NCBI RefSeq assembly: GCF_000299035.1
Contig: NZ_JH921518.1
Span: forward strand, 346,439-410,438
Origin: Bacillus bingmayongensis
Lineage (GTDB): Bacteria; Bacillota; Bacilli; Bacillales; Bacillaceae_G
Direction of reading: 5' to 3'
Length of the DNA stretch: 64,000 bases
Below the pieces are notes generated by a model, which ran no database searches, had not been told where the DNA came from, and was given only the letters and a program-made list of their open reading frames with translations. Each line of letters begins with the position of its first letter. The stretch's first letter is position 1. Shown here piece after piece: positions 54,717 through 63,541 of this stretch. The position numbers were made by a program, and so were the translations under genes.

Positions 54717-56828
54717 ATGAAACAAATCAAAAATGTTCAGGTAGAAGAAATAGGCTTTCATGAAGGCTTACAAAGAGAACTTTCAACATATCCTGAAAAA
54801 ACAGTACATGAAGATGGTTCTGTTTCAATTGAACAAGTAACCAATCCCTATTTCTTAGTTAATGACAAATGGAATATCAACGTTGTAGGTGAAATCAAGC
54901 AGTTCGAAGAAGTGGTAGCACACTATAATTATTCCAGTAAAAATATTTACTTTCGACTTAATAATCCTTCTCTCAATTTAGAAGTGAAATATGTTTATTA
55001 TCAGCAATTGTTTAATGATTTATGGACAATCAAGTATATATTTAGCGCTCAAAGTCCATTAAAAAGAATGACAGAGTTCATAAACGCAAAATACCCCAAA
55101 ATATCATCCTTTTTGAATTTGGATATTGAAAAAGCAGAACGAGAATATGTCTTTTGGTTGAATAAAAAGGGAGTCAAAACTTATTACACTAAAAAACATA
55201 AAGATTGTAAAGATAGTTATATGAAAACCACAATAGCAAGCTTTTTAAGAATCGTTTATACTACATTAATCCAATTCACTGATAAGAGAGATGAATGGGA
55301 AAAAGACAAATGGGATGTTCGTATTTTACACGATAAATATAGTATTGAATACAATAAAAGTACGAATGCCTTTCATATTGATTTCTCAAAGATTGATAAA
55401 ATGGTTCGTGGACAAGTAAAAAAATATATTAAACAACGATTGGTCAGTAAGAATAAGTTTTCAGTGGGGACAGCACAAAGCTATCTAAAATACATACCAA
55501 AGTTTTTTACCTTTATATTTTCATTGGAACCAACATGGAAGGATTTAAGAACTCTAAAAAGAACACATATTGAAAAGTACATCGAACATTTACATGAATA
55601 CGCTAATAATAATTTGAAAAAACGTAACGCCCACCCTGCAAGTTATGTTATGCAATCGCTGTCTTGTATACAAAAATTCCTTGCAGATATTCAACGGTAT
55701 AAGTACGATATGGCTCCCGAAGCTAATGTACGATTATTAATTTTTCCTGAAGATAAACCAAAGTTAAGAAAAAAGTCAATTGAACAAATTGACTATATTC
55801 CCGACTATGTATTAGAGCAACTCTTTACTCATATTGATGACTTGCATAAAGAAGTTGTCCCTCTCGTTTGGATTGCGTTTAAAACAGGGCTTAGAATTTC
55901 TGATGCATTAGGTTTAACCTCTGATTGTTTAGTAAAACTAAATGGTCAATACTCTATTGAAACCGATATTGAGAAAACATATGTAAAAGGACATCGAATT
56001 CCGATTGACAATGAATTAGCAGATATTCTTGCGGTTCTTATCGAGAAATCAAAAAAACTTAGCAATCAAGACAACAACCCCAAAGGGTATATTTTCGTTC
56101 GTTATCGTGGCCGACGGAAAGGAAAACCTTTTGGTCAACACTTTATAGGAAGACAATTAAATATATTAGCAAATCAAAAAAACATCACTAATGAAAATGG
56201 GGATCTTTTCCGTTTTAAAGCCCACCAGTTCCGACATACTTATGCAGTAAAGATGTTGAACGGTGGTGCGGATATTCTTACGGTACAAGAGTTATTAGCA
56301 CACTCATCCCCTGAAATGACATTAAGGTATGCCAAACTATTAGATAATACGAAAAGAAAAGCCTTTGAATCGGTCATAAAGCAAGGTGTTTTTATCTTTG
56401 ACTTAAATGGTGAAGTACAAGAAATTAAATCAGGAGAAGATATTCCAACAGACATATTGGATGCCTTATGGCAAGACCACAAGCTCAATGCGATGGACAA
56501 CCCTTATGGAACGTGTCACGCTCGTCTGAACGGAAATTGCCCTCATATGGAAGCACCACCCTGCCTAACTTGTGGTGACAATCAAACGCCATGTAAAGAC
56601 CTAGCAGTAGGTTTTTCGGAATTAGATAAGGAAAAATATGAACTTCACATTAAAACAACCATAAAAGCTATTGAAATAGCAAAACAAAGGGGTCGAGAAG
56701 ATATAGCCGAGAAAAACGAAAAGAATTTACAACGTTATCAAAACATTTTCAATACCCTACAGGAAGGAAATATTATCTTTGGTAGGCAAGAGCGGATGAA
56801 AAGAAAGTTAGGTGTTAAAAATGGCTGA
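54717..56828 (+). CDS. tnpB: Tn554-type transposase B (tyrosine recombinase)
   Basis: 703 residues, somewhat longer than the 630 of Tn554 TnpB. A long N-terminal region precedes a tyrosine recombinase domain (about 360-560) with TGLRISDALGL, HQFRHTYAVKML and LLAHSSPEMTLRYAKL. A C-terminal cysteine-rich patch (CHARLNGNCPHMEAPPCLTC followed by GDNQTPC, about 601-627) looks zinc binding. Overlaps tnpC by 8 bp. Confidence 0.9.
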   Translation: MKQIKNVQVEEIGFHEGLQRELSTYPEKTVHEDGSVSIEQVTNPYFLVNDKWNINVVGEIKQFEEVVAHYNYSSKNIYFRLNNPSLNLEVKYVYYQQLFNDLWTIKYIFSAQSPLKRMTEFINAKYPKISSFLNLDIEKAEREYVFWLNKKGVKTYYTKKHKDCKDSYMKTTIASFLRIVYTTLIQFTDKRDEWEKDKWDVRILHDKYSIEYNKSTNAFHIDFSKIDKMVRGQVKKYIKQRLVSKNKFSVGTAQSYLKYIPKFFTFIFSLEPTWKDLRTLKRTHIEKYIEHLHEYANNNLKKRNAHPASYVMQSLSCIQKFLADIQRYKYDMAPEANVRLLIFPEDKPKLRKKSIEQIDYIPDYVLEQLFTHIDDLHKEVVPLVWIAFKTGLRISDALGLTSDCLVKLNGQYSIETDIEKTYVKGHRIPIDNELADILAVLIEKSKKLSNQDNNPKGYIFVRYRGRRKGKPFGQHFIGRQLNILANQKNITNENGDLFRFKAHQFRHTYAVKMLNGGADILTVQELLAHSSPEMTLRYAKLLDNTKRKAFESVIKQGVFIFDLNGEVQEIKSGEDIPTDILDALWQDHKLNAMDNPYGTCHARLNGNCPHMEAPPCLTCGDNQTPCKDLAVGFSELDKEKYELHIKTTIKAIEIAKQRGREDIAEKNEKNLQRYQNIFNTLQEGNIIFGRQERMKRKLGVKNG

Positions 56829-57201
56829 ATATGACCGTTCTGCACATTTGAAAGCGATTCATGCCAAACGAAAAGCAAATACCCTTCAGCGAGTAGATGA
56901 AGCTATTAAAAGGCTTTTAAAAGCGAATGAAAAAATTAATTTTAACAGTGTATCCAATGAAGCTGATGTATCAAAAGCAACGCTTTATAACAACAAGGGC
57001 TTTCGTTCGAGAATTGAAACATTACGAAATCAACAGTCACAAGTGCCTACACCGAAACAAGTAAAGCGAGAAATGAATGAAAGTAACAAGGATACCCTGA
57101 TCGCTTCCCTAAAAAGGAAAAATAAGAAATTGGAAGATGAAAACAAGCAATTAAAAGAGCAACTGAAAGTAGCTTACGCAGACGTATATAAGAAGTTATA
57201 G
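56821..57201 (+). CDS. tnpC: Tn554-type TnpC accessory protein (DUF6262-like)
   Basis: 126 residues from ATG 56821, preferred over GTG 56812 because TTAGGTG precedes it. Basic N-terminus with a helix-turn-helix-like stretch FNSVSNEADVSKATLYNNKG, then a C-terminal coiled coil (KRKNKKLEDENKQLKEQL). In Tn554, TnpC is not essential but affects orientation and frequency of insertion. It overlaps the end of tnpB, so translation is coupled. Confidence 0.85.
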   Translation: MAEYDRSAHLKAIHAKRKANTLQRVDEAIKRLLKANEKINFNSVSNEADVSKATLYNNKGFRSRIETLRNQQSQVPTPKQVKREMNESNKDTLIASLKRKNKKLEDENKQLKEQLKVAYADVYKKL

Positions 57202-57334
57202 TCGATAGGAGAACGTTGTTCTCCTTCTTCAACAATCGGGCCATTTAATGGAATACGACATTTATTGGTAACTTAAAAATTTGGAGGCGGAACTATGGTT
57301 TATTTATATAATGTGAGAAAGGCTGTGAAGTTAT

Positions 57335-58012
57335 TTGACTGATTCTAATGCAATGCTATTTGATTTGGATGATACCTTACTTAATAGGGATAACGCAGTA
57401 GATAAATTGTTTTTAATTATTTTAGGGAAGTGTTATGGGGATATTAAACGTTCAGTCAAAAACGAAATGTTGCAGAAGTTTAGGGAATATGACAAAAGAA
57501 GCTATGGCGATAGTGACAAAGTAAAAGTTTTGGAATCATTTTTTGATGAATTTCCACCAAAATATAGATTGCCAAGCAATGACATTCAGGATTTTTGGAA
57601 TAATAATTTTCCACATTGTTTTTCTATAGACCAAAATACTATTAATATCGTAAACACTATAAAGAAGCATGTTAAAGTTGCAATTATTACAAACGGTTCA
57701 ACTCAGAGACAAAAAGCTAAAATAATGAACACTAATTTAAATAGTTGTTTTGATATAATAATTATTTCTGAAGAAGTGGGATTTAGTAAACCTGACAAAC
57801 GCATATTTGAATTAGCATTAAATAAGCTTAATGTGCAACCGGAAACGGTATTATTCGTTGGAGACGATCTAGAAAGGGATATTGGTGGTTGTCAAAATGC
57901 AAATATAAAGGGCATATGGTTCAATCCTTATATGATCAAGAATGATACTGAAATAAAACCATATGCCGAGATCAATTCTTTTGATAAATTACTAAGTTAT
58001 TTTACATATTAA
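57335..58012 (+). CDS. HAD-superfamily hydrolase
   Basis: 225 residues, TTG start at 57335 (weak site). Motifs: FDLDDTLLNRD (DxDx[TV]), TNGS, a Lys in SKPDKRIFE, and VGDDLERDIGG. This is the full catalytic set of an active phosphatase-type HAD of the YjjG/phosphoglycolate phosphatase kind. The cargo position behind tnpC suggests it moves with the island. The substrate is unknown. Confidence 0.85.
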   Translation: MTDSNAMLFDLDDTLLNRDNAVDKLFLIILGKCYGDIKRSVKNEMLQKFREYDKRSYGDSDKVKVLESFFDEFPPKYRLPSNDIQDFWNNNFPHCFSIDQNTINIVNTIKKHVKVAIITNGSTQRQKAKIMNTNLNSCFDIIIISEEVGFSKPDKRIFELALNKLNVQPETVLFVGDDLERDIGGCQNANIKGIWFNPYMIKNDTEIKPYAEINSFDKLLSYFTY

Positions 58013-58020
58013 GCATTTTC

Positions 58021-58100
58021 GTTATTCCGCTAACTGTGGATTTGAAATAAAGTTTAATCGTTTATAATAAAGTTTAACCATTTTGAAAAAAGATTGACTG
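58021..58100 (+). repeat. left inverted-repeat block of the cargo module
   Basis: Block A (aaataaagtttaat, 58045-58058) and block B (ccattttgaaaaaagatt, 58078-58095) recur in inverted order and orientation at 60236-60249 and 60173-60190. Tandem echoes of AAAGTTTAA are also present inside it (58049, 58069). Confidence 0.6.
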
Positions 58101-58170
58101 TTTATAAAAAAGATGCGATGTCTTATCTGTTCAATCAAAATATATTTTAAAATATAAAACGAATAGAAAT

Positions 58171-58231
58171 TAGTAATTAATCAATAACAAATTTGAAGAG
58201 GCTGACATATAATGAATTAGGGAAGAAAAAA
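58171..58231 (+). repeat. decayed upstream copy of the TetR operator/start region
   Basis: 58171-58231 resembles 58270-58330: both have the operator half pair (taatcaataac), then GCTGACATATAATGAAT. The first copy carries an ATG followed by AAT TAG, so it has no useful frame. A tandem duplication of about 99 bp spacing. Confidence 0.6.
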
Positions 58232-58269
58232 TGTTGCACCTTAAATAAGAATGAGTTATTATCTATGTA

Positions 58270-58287
58270 AGTAATCAATCAATAACT
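58270..58287. promoter_or_regulatory. operator-like palindrome before the TetR gene
   Basis: AGTAATCAATCAATAACT, a member of the AGTTATTGATT-N-AATAACT family also found at 58171, 58862 and 59937. It lies 22 bp before the TetR start. Confidence 0.6.
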
Positions 58288-58309
58288 ATTTTTAAGGAGC
58301 TGACATATA

Positions 58310-58816
58310 ATGAATCAGAGAAAGGAAAATCGAAAGGAAGAAATCCTTGAAGCTGGATTAGAGGTGTTTGCAGAAAAAGGTTATTATAATACTACTACAG
58401 CATTAATTGCAGAAAAAGTTGGTATTTCTCAACCTTATATATTTAGATTTTTTAGAACTAAGGAAGAATTATTTGTTGCAGCTCTGGAAAGAGCATTCGA
58501 AAGAATACTTCAAACATTTAAAAATGTAGAATCAAATCCTGAGAATATTGTTATTAAAATGGTTGAAGCATATGAAAAACTGTCTATATCATATCCTAAT
58601 GAAATTGCCTTACAAGTAATAGGACTTTCAGTTACAGAAGATACAATAAGAAACTGTACAAAAACTGGATTGTCTCGTATTAGAAGCTATATTTTGGAGA
58701 GATTCCAATCAGCGAATGTTCCAAATGCAGAGAAGGAAGTAACAACTTTCTTAGCTAGAGGAATACTTTGTAATATTTCTTATTACTTAGATTTACCAGA
58801 GCTCATTTATAATTAA
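58310..58816 (+). CDS. TetR/AcrR-family repressor
   Basis: 168 residues. N-terminal HTH (about 8-55): EEILEAGLEVFAEKGYYNTT, IAEKVGISQPYIFRFFRTKE is the TetR pattern. The helical C-terminal ligand domain is short, ending LPELIYN. It probably represses itself and the following SDR gene through the repeated palindromes. The ribosome binding site is AAGGAGC. Confidence 0.9.
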   Translation: MNQRKENRKEEILEAGLEVFAEKGYYNTTTALIAEKVGISQPYIFRFFRTKEELFVAALERAFERILQTFKNVESNPENIVIKMVEAYEKLSISYPNEIALQVIGLSVTEDTIRNCTKTGLSRIRSYILERFQSANVPNAEKEVTTFLARGILCNISYYLDLPELIYN

Positions 58817-58861
58817 AGAAAATAAGCTAACCGATTCTTTTCGGTTTTTTATTTCAAAATA

Positions 58862-58883
58862 AGTTATTGATTGATAAATAACT
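58862..58883. promoter_or_regulatory. TetR-type operator before the SDR gene
   Basis: AGTTATT-GATTGATA-AATAACT, the most symmetrical of the four copies, 34 bp upstream of the SDR start. Confidence 0.7.
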
Positions 58884-58917
58884 AACTGAATTAAAAATTA
58901 AAGGGGGATTTATAATA

Positions 58918-59883
58918 TGGAAAAGGCAATTGTTTTAGGGGCAACAGGTGGATCTGGTCAAGCGGTTGTATCAGAACTATTATCTAGAGAAATAGAAGTT
59001 ATTGCATTTGGACGTTCAGAAAGCAAATTAAAAAAATTAATGAAAGAGCATGGTTCTACACCTTTGTTAACGTATAAGTTAGGCGATATTTTTGATTATA
59101 GAACTATCGTAGAGGCTGCAAAAGATGTAGATGTTATATTTCAATGTTCGAATGTTCAATATCATGAAATGGCAGATAAGCTCCTTTTACTTGGAGAAAA
59201 TGTAATGAAGGCAGCAGATATTTTAGATAAGAAAATAGTTATTGTTGATGGAATATATGTTTACGGTCACCAAGTAGCTAAAGGAGATGAAAATCATCCT
59301 AAACAACCTCATACAAAAAAAGGGAAAATTAGGGTTGAATTTGAAAAATTAATATTTGATAAGAAATGGAAAAATGCAAAAGCATTAATTGTTAGATTAC
59401 CGGACTATTATGGTATAACTTCGCAGAATTCTTACTTACATCCTACATTGACTGGACTTGCAGGAAATAAAATTTCTATTTTTATTGGTAATCTAAAAAC
59501 ACCAAGAGAATATGTCTATTTACCAGATGCCGCAAAAATGATTGTAGAAATAGCAAACAAAGATGATTCTTATGGAGAAAATTGGAACATTCCTGGTTCT
59601 GGATTGATTTCAGGAAAAGAAATAATAAAATTTGCACGTGAAATTACTGGGAATAAAAAAATGGTTATTCCATTAAATAAAAATGCAATCCGTATAAGTG
59701 GATTGTTTAACCCAGTTATGAAAGAAGTAGTAGAAATTATGTATCTTACAGAAGAAGGATTTACTCTAAGCGGAGAAAAATATGAAAATAGAATAGGTAA
59801 AATAATAGCTACACCTTATAAAGATGGGCTAAAAGAAACGTTAAACTTCTTAATGGGGAAAACTAAAAGAATAGAGGATTAAA
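58918..59883 (+). CDS. NAD(P)-dependent epimerase/NmrA-like SDR protein
   Basis: 321 residues (frame starts at ATG 58918 after AAAGGGGG). Rossmann motif GATGGSGQAVVSELL at 8-22; the extended-SDR region has YVYGHQVAKGDENHP, and RLPDYYGI follows. It resembles atypical SDRs without an obvious YxxxK pair, so it may act as an NAD(P)-binding sensor or reductase. It is paired with the TetR gene, a common layout for small-molecule detoxification. Confidence 0.85.
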
Positions 59884-59936
59884 ATCTAGAACAAAATTAT
59901 GAGTAGAAAATAATAATTTATTTAAGATTGATTATA

Positions 59937-59957
59937 AGTTATTGATTAATTAATAAC
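59937..59957. promoter_or_regulatory. TetR-type operator copy downstream of the SDR gene
   Basis: AGTTATTGATTAATTAATAAC, near-symmetrical, with no gene immediately after it; perhaps a remnant of a lost promoter. Confidence 0.55.
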
Positions 59958-60172
59958 AATAAAAACATTGGAAAAATATACCCCTTATAAGGAATATTTA
60001 TATATTCAATAGGACAGCTAATGGATGCTTGTTTAGTTACATTTTCGTCTCAATTATAACGGTTTAAATACTCAATTAAAGGGCATAATTGTTGAGCGTA
60101 GAAAGTAGAAGATAGTCAAACTTTTTTATAAAAATTTTATGATTAGCTAATAAGAGGCCATCCATTTTGATT

Positions 60173-60249
60173 AATCTTTTTTCAAAATGGATTCTTGTTA
60201 TTTACCGTAGAATATGGGTTAACACGCCATTTTTAATTAAACTTTATTT
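60173..60249 (-). repeat. right inverted-repeat block of the cargo module
   Basis: Reverse complements of blocks B (18 bp exact, 60173-60190) and A (14 bp exact, 60236-60249), with 45 bp between them versus 19 bp in the left copy. Outside A, similarity extends toward the ttattcc sequence. Confidence 0.6.
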
Positions 60250-60284
60250 TAAAGCTACACTAACGGGCGCGATTGTGGAATAAG

Positions 60285-60328
60285 AAAGGAGATTACATAT
60301 TAGTCATATAAAATATGTAATCTCCTTT
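60285..60328. terminator. hairpin at the island/chromosome junction
   Basis: Perfect 16-bp stem aaaggagattacatat / atatgtaatctccttt, 12-nt loop, followed on the plus strand by aatttattta. Confidence 0.6.
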
Positions 60329-60394
60329 AATTTATTTATCTTTTTTAATTTAGGTCTTGATAAATGTCTGTTCTGAGCTCCCTTTCTTTTTGTA

Positions 60395-61189
60395 TTAATT
60401 TGCACGCTTTTTATCTTCTGTATCAATAGACCACCCAATAATAGTAGCGCAGTCTCTTCCTTTCCATTCAAGCACATTGGCTAATACAGGCTCAATTTTC
60501 AGGAAATCTCCATCATGTAATGCCTCAAATAAAGACTGATCATCCTCAAACATTCGCTTATCACACTCTAAAATTCCGTCTGTGGCCATAACAATATGAT
60601 TCATTCCACGTTCTAACCCGCGAACACCTGAAGTAAAGCAGGGGGTATTCGCCGCAAAAACATTTTTTCTCCCAATACATTCATAGTATTTCTGCTGATT
60701 TAGTCTCCCTTTTCCACTCTTTCCTCGTTCAGGATGAAATAAATAAGCAAAACAATCACCAACTGATAACCAATATAAAAACTCACCTTTTCGTAAACAA
60801 ATTAAACATGCAAGTTCTTCATTCTCTTGTTCACATTTCTCAATAAACAACTCATCTGTAAACAATGCTAATAAATACATATGTGTATGATGAAACGCTA
60901 GATGAATGGGATATGAGAATAATCCTTGTAATTTCTCTTTTCTTTCAGAAATTGCTTCTATTATATAATGTATATTTTTCGTTTTATGATGAGCATCAAA
61001 GATCATAACAAATTCGAATTCTAATTGTGGGTCCCACCAAGCTAGTACTGCGTCTCCTCTTTCATATGCATCACTCTCTTGATTCCCACCATATACGCCA
61101 ACTGAAAGAGGACCACATTTTTCAACATGTATTTGGTCTAAATACATCTTTTCATGACTAATCCATTTAAATGTATGCACTTCAATCAT
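60395..61189 (-). CDS. PP2C-like protein phosphatase domain protein
   Basis: 264 residues. The order of motifs follows PP2C: GDAVLAWW, FVMIFDAHHK (in place of DGHGG), YWLSVGDCFAYLF, IVMATDGILEC and GRDCATIIGW. The metal-binding Asp residues are mostly kept, though the second motif is unusual, so activity is not certain. No regulatory domain is attached. Monocistronic, next to the right side of the mobile island. Confidence 0.75.
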   Translation of the reverse strand: MIEVHTFKWISHEKMYLDQIHVEKCGPLSVGVYGGNQESDAYERGDAVLAWWDPQLEFEFVMIFDAHHKTKNIHYIIEAISERKEKLQGLFSYPIHLAFHHTHMYLLALFTDELFIEKCEQENEELACLICLRKGEFLYWLSVGDCFAYLFHPERGKSGKGRLNQQKYYECIGRKNVFAANTPCFTSGVRGLERGMNHIVMATDGILECDKRMFEDDQSLFEALHDGDFLKIEPVLANVLEWKGRDCATIIGWSIDTEDKKRAN

Positions 61190-61348
61190 CCTCTCTCTTG
61201 CTATTTGTATGCCTTTACACTAAGAGTACCTTATATTTTAAGAAAAATAAACTTTTTCAATATTTTTATACGAAATAGAAGGGATTTCAATCTAACTAAA
61301 CGAATATATCGTATTATAAGATATAAATATGAATGGAGGAACTTAACT

Positions 61349-61759
61349 ATGAAGAACATCAATACAAATTGGGAAACAATTTATTATCATTTAAGGTATG
61401 AATACGATGACAATCTTTCCCACCAAGCAGTTCGGATTCTACAAATCATTTCCCGAGAAGAGGAAACTACAATTGGAATGCTTGCTTCTGAATTAACCCT
61501 ATCTCATAATACAGCATCCGAACATATAAAACGCCTTATTCAAAAAGGGTTCGTTATGAAGGAGCGAAATAAACAAGATGAACGAGTCGTTAATCTAACA
61601 TTAACTACAGAAGGTAAGAAAGCTTTAGCAAAACATACATTATTAGACGAAGAAAAATTAAAGATATTAGAAGCTCAGCTTTCAGAAGAAGAACAACAAT
61701 TCATTCAAAAAGCATTTTCCTTATTAGCAAAGGAGGCAAAATATGCATTTCCTCGTTAA
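61349..61759 (+). CDS. MarR-family transcriptional regulator
   Basis: 136 residues from ATG 61349, after GGAGG; the open frame upstream (from 61154) has no start signal and crosses the divergent gene. Winged helix: IGMLASELTLSHNTASEHIK then RLIQKGFVMKERNKQDERVV, typical MarR. It overlaps the next gene by 17 bp and is first of a three-gene operon. The ligand is unknown. Confidence 0.88.
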   Translation: MKNINTNWETIYYHLRYEYDDNLSHQAVRILQIISREEETTIGMLASELTLSHNTASEHIKRLIQKGFVMKERNKQDERVVNLTLTTEGKKALAKHTLLDEEKLKILEAQLSEEEQQFIQKAFSLLAKEAKYAFPR

Positions 61760-62072
61760 GGTTATCGTCTCCGCCCTCATCATCGGCGGTGTAACTGAGT
61801 TTGCTAAACATTATAGTACAGTTGGTGGATTTATCGCTGCTCTTCCACTTATCAGTTTGCTTAGCTTGTTTTGGATTTCCGTTGAAGGTGGGAGTAAACA
61901 AGACTTAAGTCAATTTGCTTTAGGAGTATTGTATGGATTTCCTGCATCAGCACTGCTATTATTTATCGTCTATATTGGATTAAAAAATTCCTTTTCGCTA
62001 AGTACATCTGTACTATTCGGTATAGGCATTTGGTGTATCGCATTCGCTTGTCAAAAAACATTTCAGTTCTAG
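61743..62072 (+). CDS. DUF3147-type small membrane protein
   Basis: 109 residues with three or four hydrophobic segments (VIVSALIIGGVTEFAKHYST, FIAALPLISLLSLFWISVEG). This matches the DUF3147 family of unknown function. It starts inside the MarR gene, whose internal AAAGGAGG (61731-61737) serves as its ribosome binding site. Confidence 0.8.
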   Translation: MHFLVKVIVSALIIGGVTEFAKHYSTVGGFIAALPLISLLSLFWISVEGGSKQDLSQFALGVLYGFPASALLLFIVYIGLKNSFSLSTSVLFGIGIWCIAFACQKTFQF

Positions 62073-62084
62073 AAGAGGATTACT

Positions 62085-63020
62085 ATGAGCAATTTTATAG
62101 AAATACTGGGCAGGAAAATGGAAGTTTACATAAAGGGCACTGGTTCTCAGACAATAGTCATTCAAACAGGAATGGGCTGTTCTTTTTATGATTGGATGCC
62201 AATTGCAGAAAAGCTTGCTTCGAATTATAAAGTTGTTCTATTTCATCGTCCCGGTTATGGACAAAGTGAGCTCGGCGATGAGGCACGTACAACACTACAA
62301 GTGACTAAAGAGCTACACGAATTATTACATGTGTTAGATATTAGACAACCGATTATTTTAGTTGGTCATTCTTATGGAGGATTATGTGCGCAGCAGTTTG
62401 CTATGTTGCATTCTAATCAGTTAAAAGCTGTTGTTCTTGTCGATTCTACTTCTATGAACTTACATCGATTAGATAATCTTGATTTACCTATCTCTGATAA
62501 AACAGATTCAGATGATATGTGGCTCCAAAAATATAGGAGTTATTCCACTATGGATTCAGACTCACTTCATGCAGAACTACAATCTATATTAATAAATCAA
62601 TATGGTCACTTATCATCACGTAAACAAAAACAATATGTGGATTTCTCTACCTCACCATTATTATATAAAGCTACTGCTTCTGAACTTTCAGAGTGGAAAA
62701 CTTGTGCAAAAAGAATGAAACAACTTGAAGTAACATTAAAAACTCCATTTATTATTATCGGGAGGGATCCAAATTACTCCATCAAGCAAATGATTCAAGG
62801 TGAAATGCCTTATGAAGAGGCTACAAAGCTTGAAGAAGTTTGGCAAGAGCTTATTCAAGAGCAACTTATGCTCTCCCAAAATAGCAGATATATCCTCGCT
62901 CAAAATGCTAGCCATGGAATCGAAAGTGATCGTCCTGATATCATAACTGATGCAATTCATTCCTTACAAGATGGTGACGTACATGACGTTAGAAACAATG
63001 AAAATTCCAGAGCTAAATAA
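62085..63020 (+). CDS. alpha/beta hydrolase
   Basis: 311 residues. The nucleophile elbow is VGHSYGGLCA (Ser near 103), an oxyanion region is QTGMGCSFYDWMPIA, and the catalytic His lies in NASHGIESDRPD near residue 285. Esterase, lipase or other hydrolase activity is likely; the substrate is not readable. It is the last gene of the MarR operon, so it may be induced by the MarR ligand. Confidence 0.88.
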   Translation: MSNFIEILGRKMEVYIKGTGSQTIVIQTGMGCSFYDWMPIAEKLASNYKVVLFHRPGYGQSELGDEARTTLQVTKELHELLHVLDIRQPIILVGHSYGGLCAQQFAMLHSNQLKAVVLVDSTSMNLHRLDNLDLPISDKTDSDDMWLQKYRSYSTMDSDSLHAELQSILINQYGHLSSRKQKQYVDFSTSPLLYKATASELSEWKTCAKRMKQLEVTLKTPFIIIGRDPNYSIKQMIQGEMPYEEATKLEEVWQELIQEQLMLSQNSRYILAQNASHGIESDRPDIITDAIHSLQDGDVHDVRNNENSRAK

Positions 63021-63025
63021 ACATA

Positions 63026-63063
63026 CAAAAAAAGAAAGCAGCCTTCACTGCTTTCCCTTTTCA
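63026..63063. terminator. bidirectional terminator after the hydrolase gene
   Basis: Stem gaaagcag / ctgctttc with A-rich and T-rich flanks, between two convergent genes. Confidence 0.75.
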
Positions 63064-63064
63064 T

Positions 63065-63454
63065 CTATTCATAATTTTCCTCGGCTTCATCACCATCATA
63101 ATACGAGTTTCCATTATTCACATATATAGGTCCGTTGGCAACATCAACACGAAGCACCCATGCCCAAGGTACAGCTAAGCGTTTATGTAACGCACGCCAA
63201 AATCTCATTGACTTTCTTTCATACTCCTGGAACTCCTGAAGTATATCTTTGTAGGAGGAACCGTCTAACTGAACATTTGCTTCTAGTAAACGAGAATAGG
63301 CATAGTGTTGTAATTCTAGTTCGGCAGCAACTTCCATCTCTTCTGGTGTTGCCATACCAATAATTGTTCCATCAGGTGGTACAATTTCATATACGTTTTG
63401 AACTTCAATGAGCCCTTCTGGATGATCTACTAACCCCTTCTCTTTCTCAAACAT
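63065..63454 (-). CDS. conserved hypothetical protein
   Basis: 129 residues, soluble, acidic, with no signal or membrane segment. An aromatic-rich stretch (KSMRFWRALHKRLAVPWAWV) and an acidic, Tyr/Asn-rich end (YVNNGNSYYDGDEAEENYE) are its only features. No family recognised. It has a proper AGGAGG site and its own terminator, so it looks like a real gene. Confidence 0.65.
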   Translation of the reverse strand: MFEKEKGLVDHPEGLIEVQNVYEIVPPDGTIIGMATPEEMEVAAELELQHYAYSRLLEANVQLDGSSYKDILQEFQEYERKSMRFWRALHKRLAVPWAWVLRVDVANGPIYVNNGNSYYDGDEAEENYE

Positions 63455-63541
63455 GTAAACAGCCTCCTTTATTACATTTTTTATGGTACAAAAACATACT
63501 TCTCTAACGAATCTGTTCTTTCCTGCTTTCTCGATAAAATT

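Larger units (their letters stand above)
53500..60280 (+). mobile_element. Tn554-family transposon-like island (boundaries approximate)
   Basis: Three consecutive genes (two tyrosine recombinases and a small DNA-binding protein) form the tnpA-tnpB-tnpC set of Tn554-type elements. Cargo behind them is a HAD hydrolase, a TetR regulator and an SDR protein. The left boundary is placed after the asnB terminator, near a change in base composition. The right boundary is placed before the hairpin at 60285. Such elements lack terminal inverted repeats and target duplications, so exact ends cannot be fixed here. Confidence 0.7.
59884..60394. other. 511-bp region at the right side of the island
   Basis: It contains operator copy 4 (59937-59957), the right inverted-repeat block (60173-60249) and the hairpin at 60285. 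I see no gene. Confidence 0.5.
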
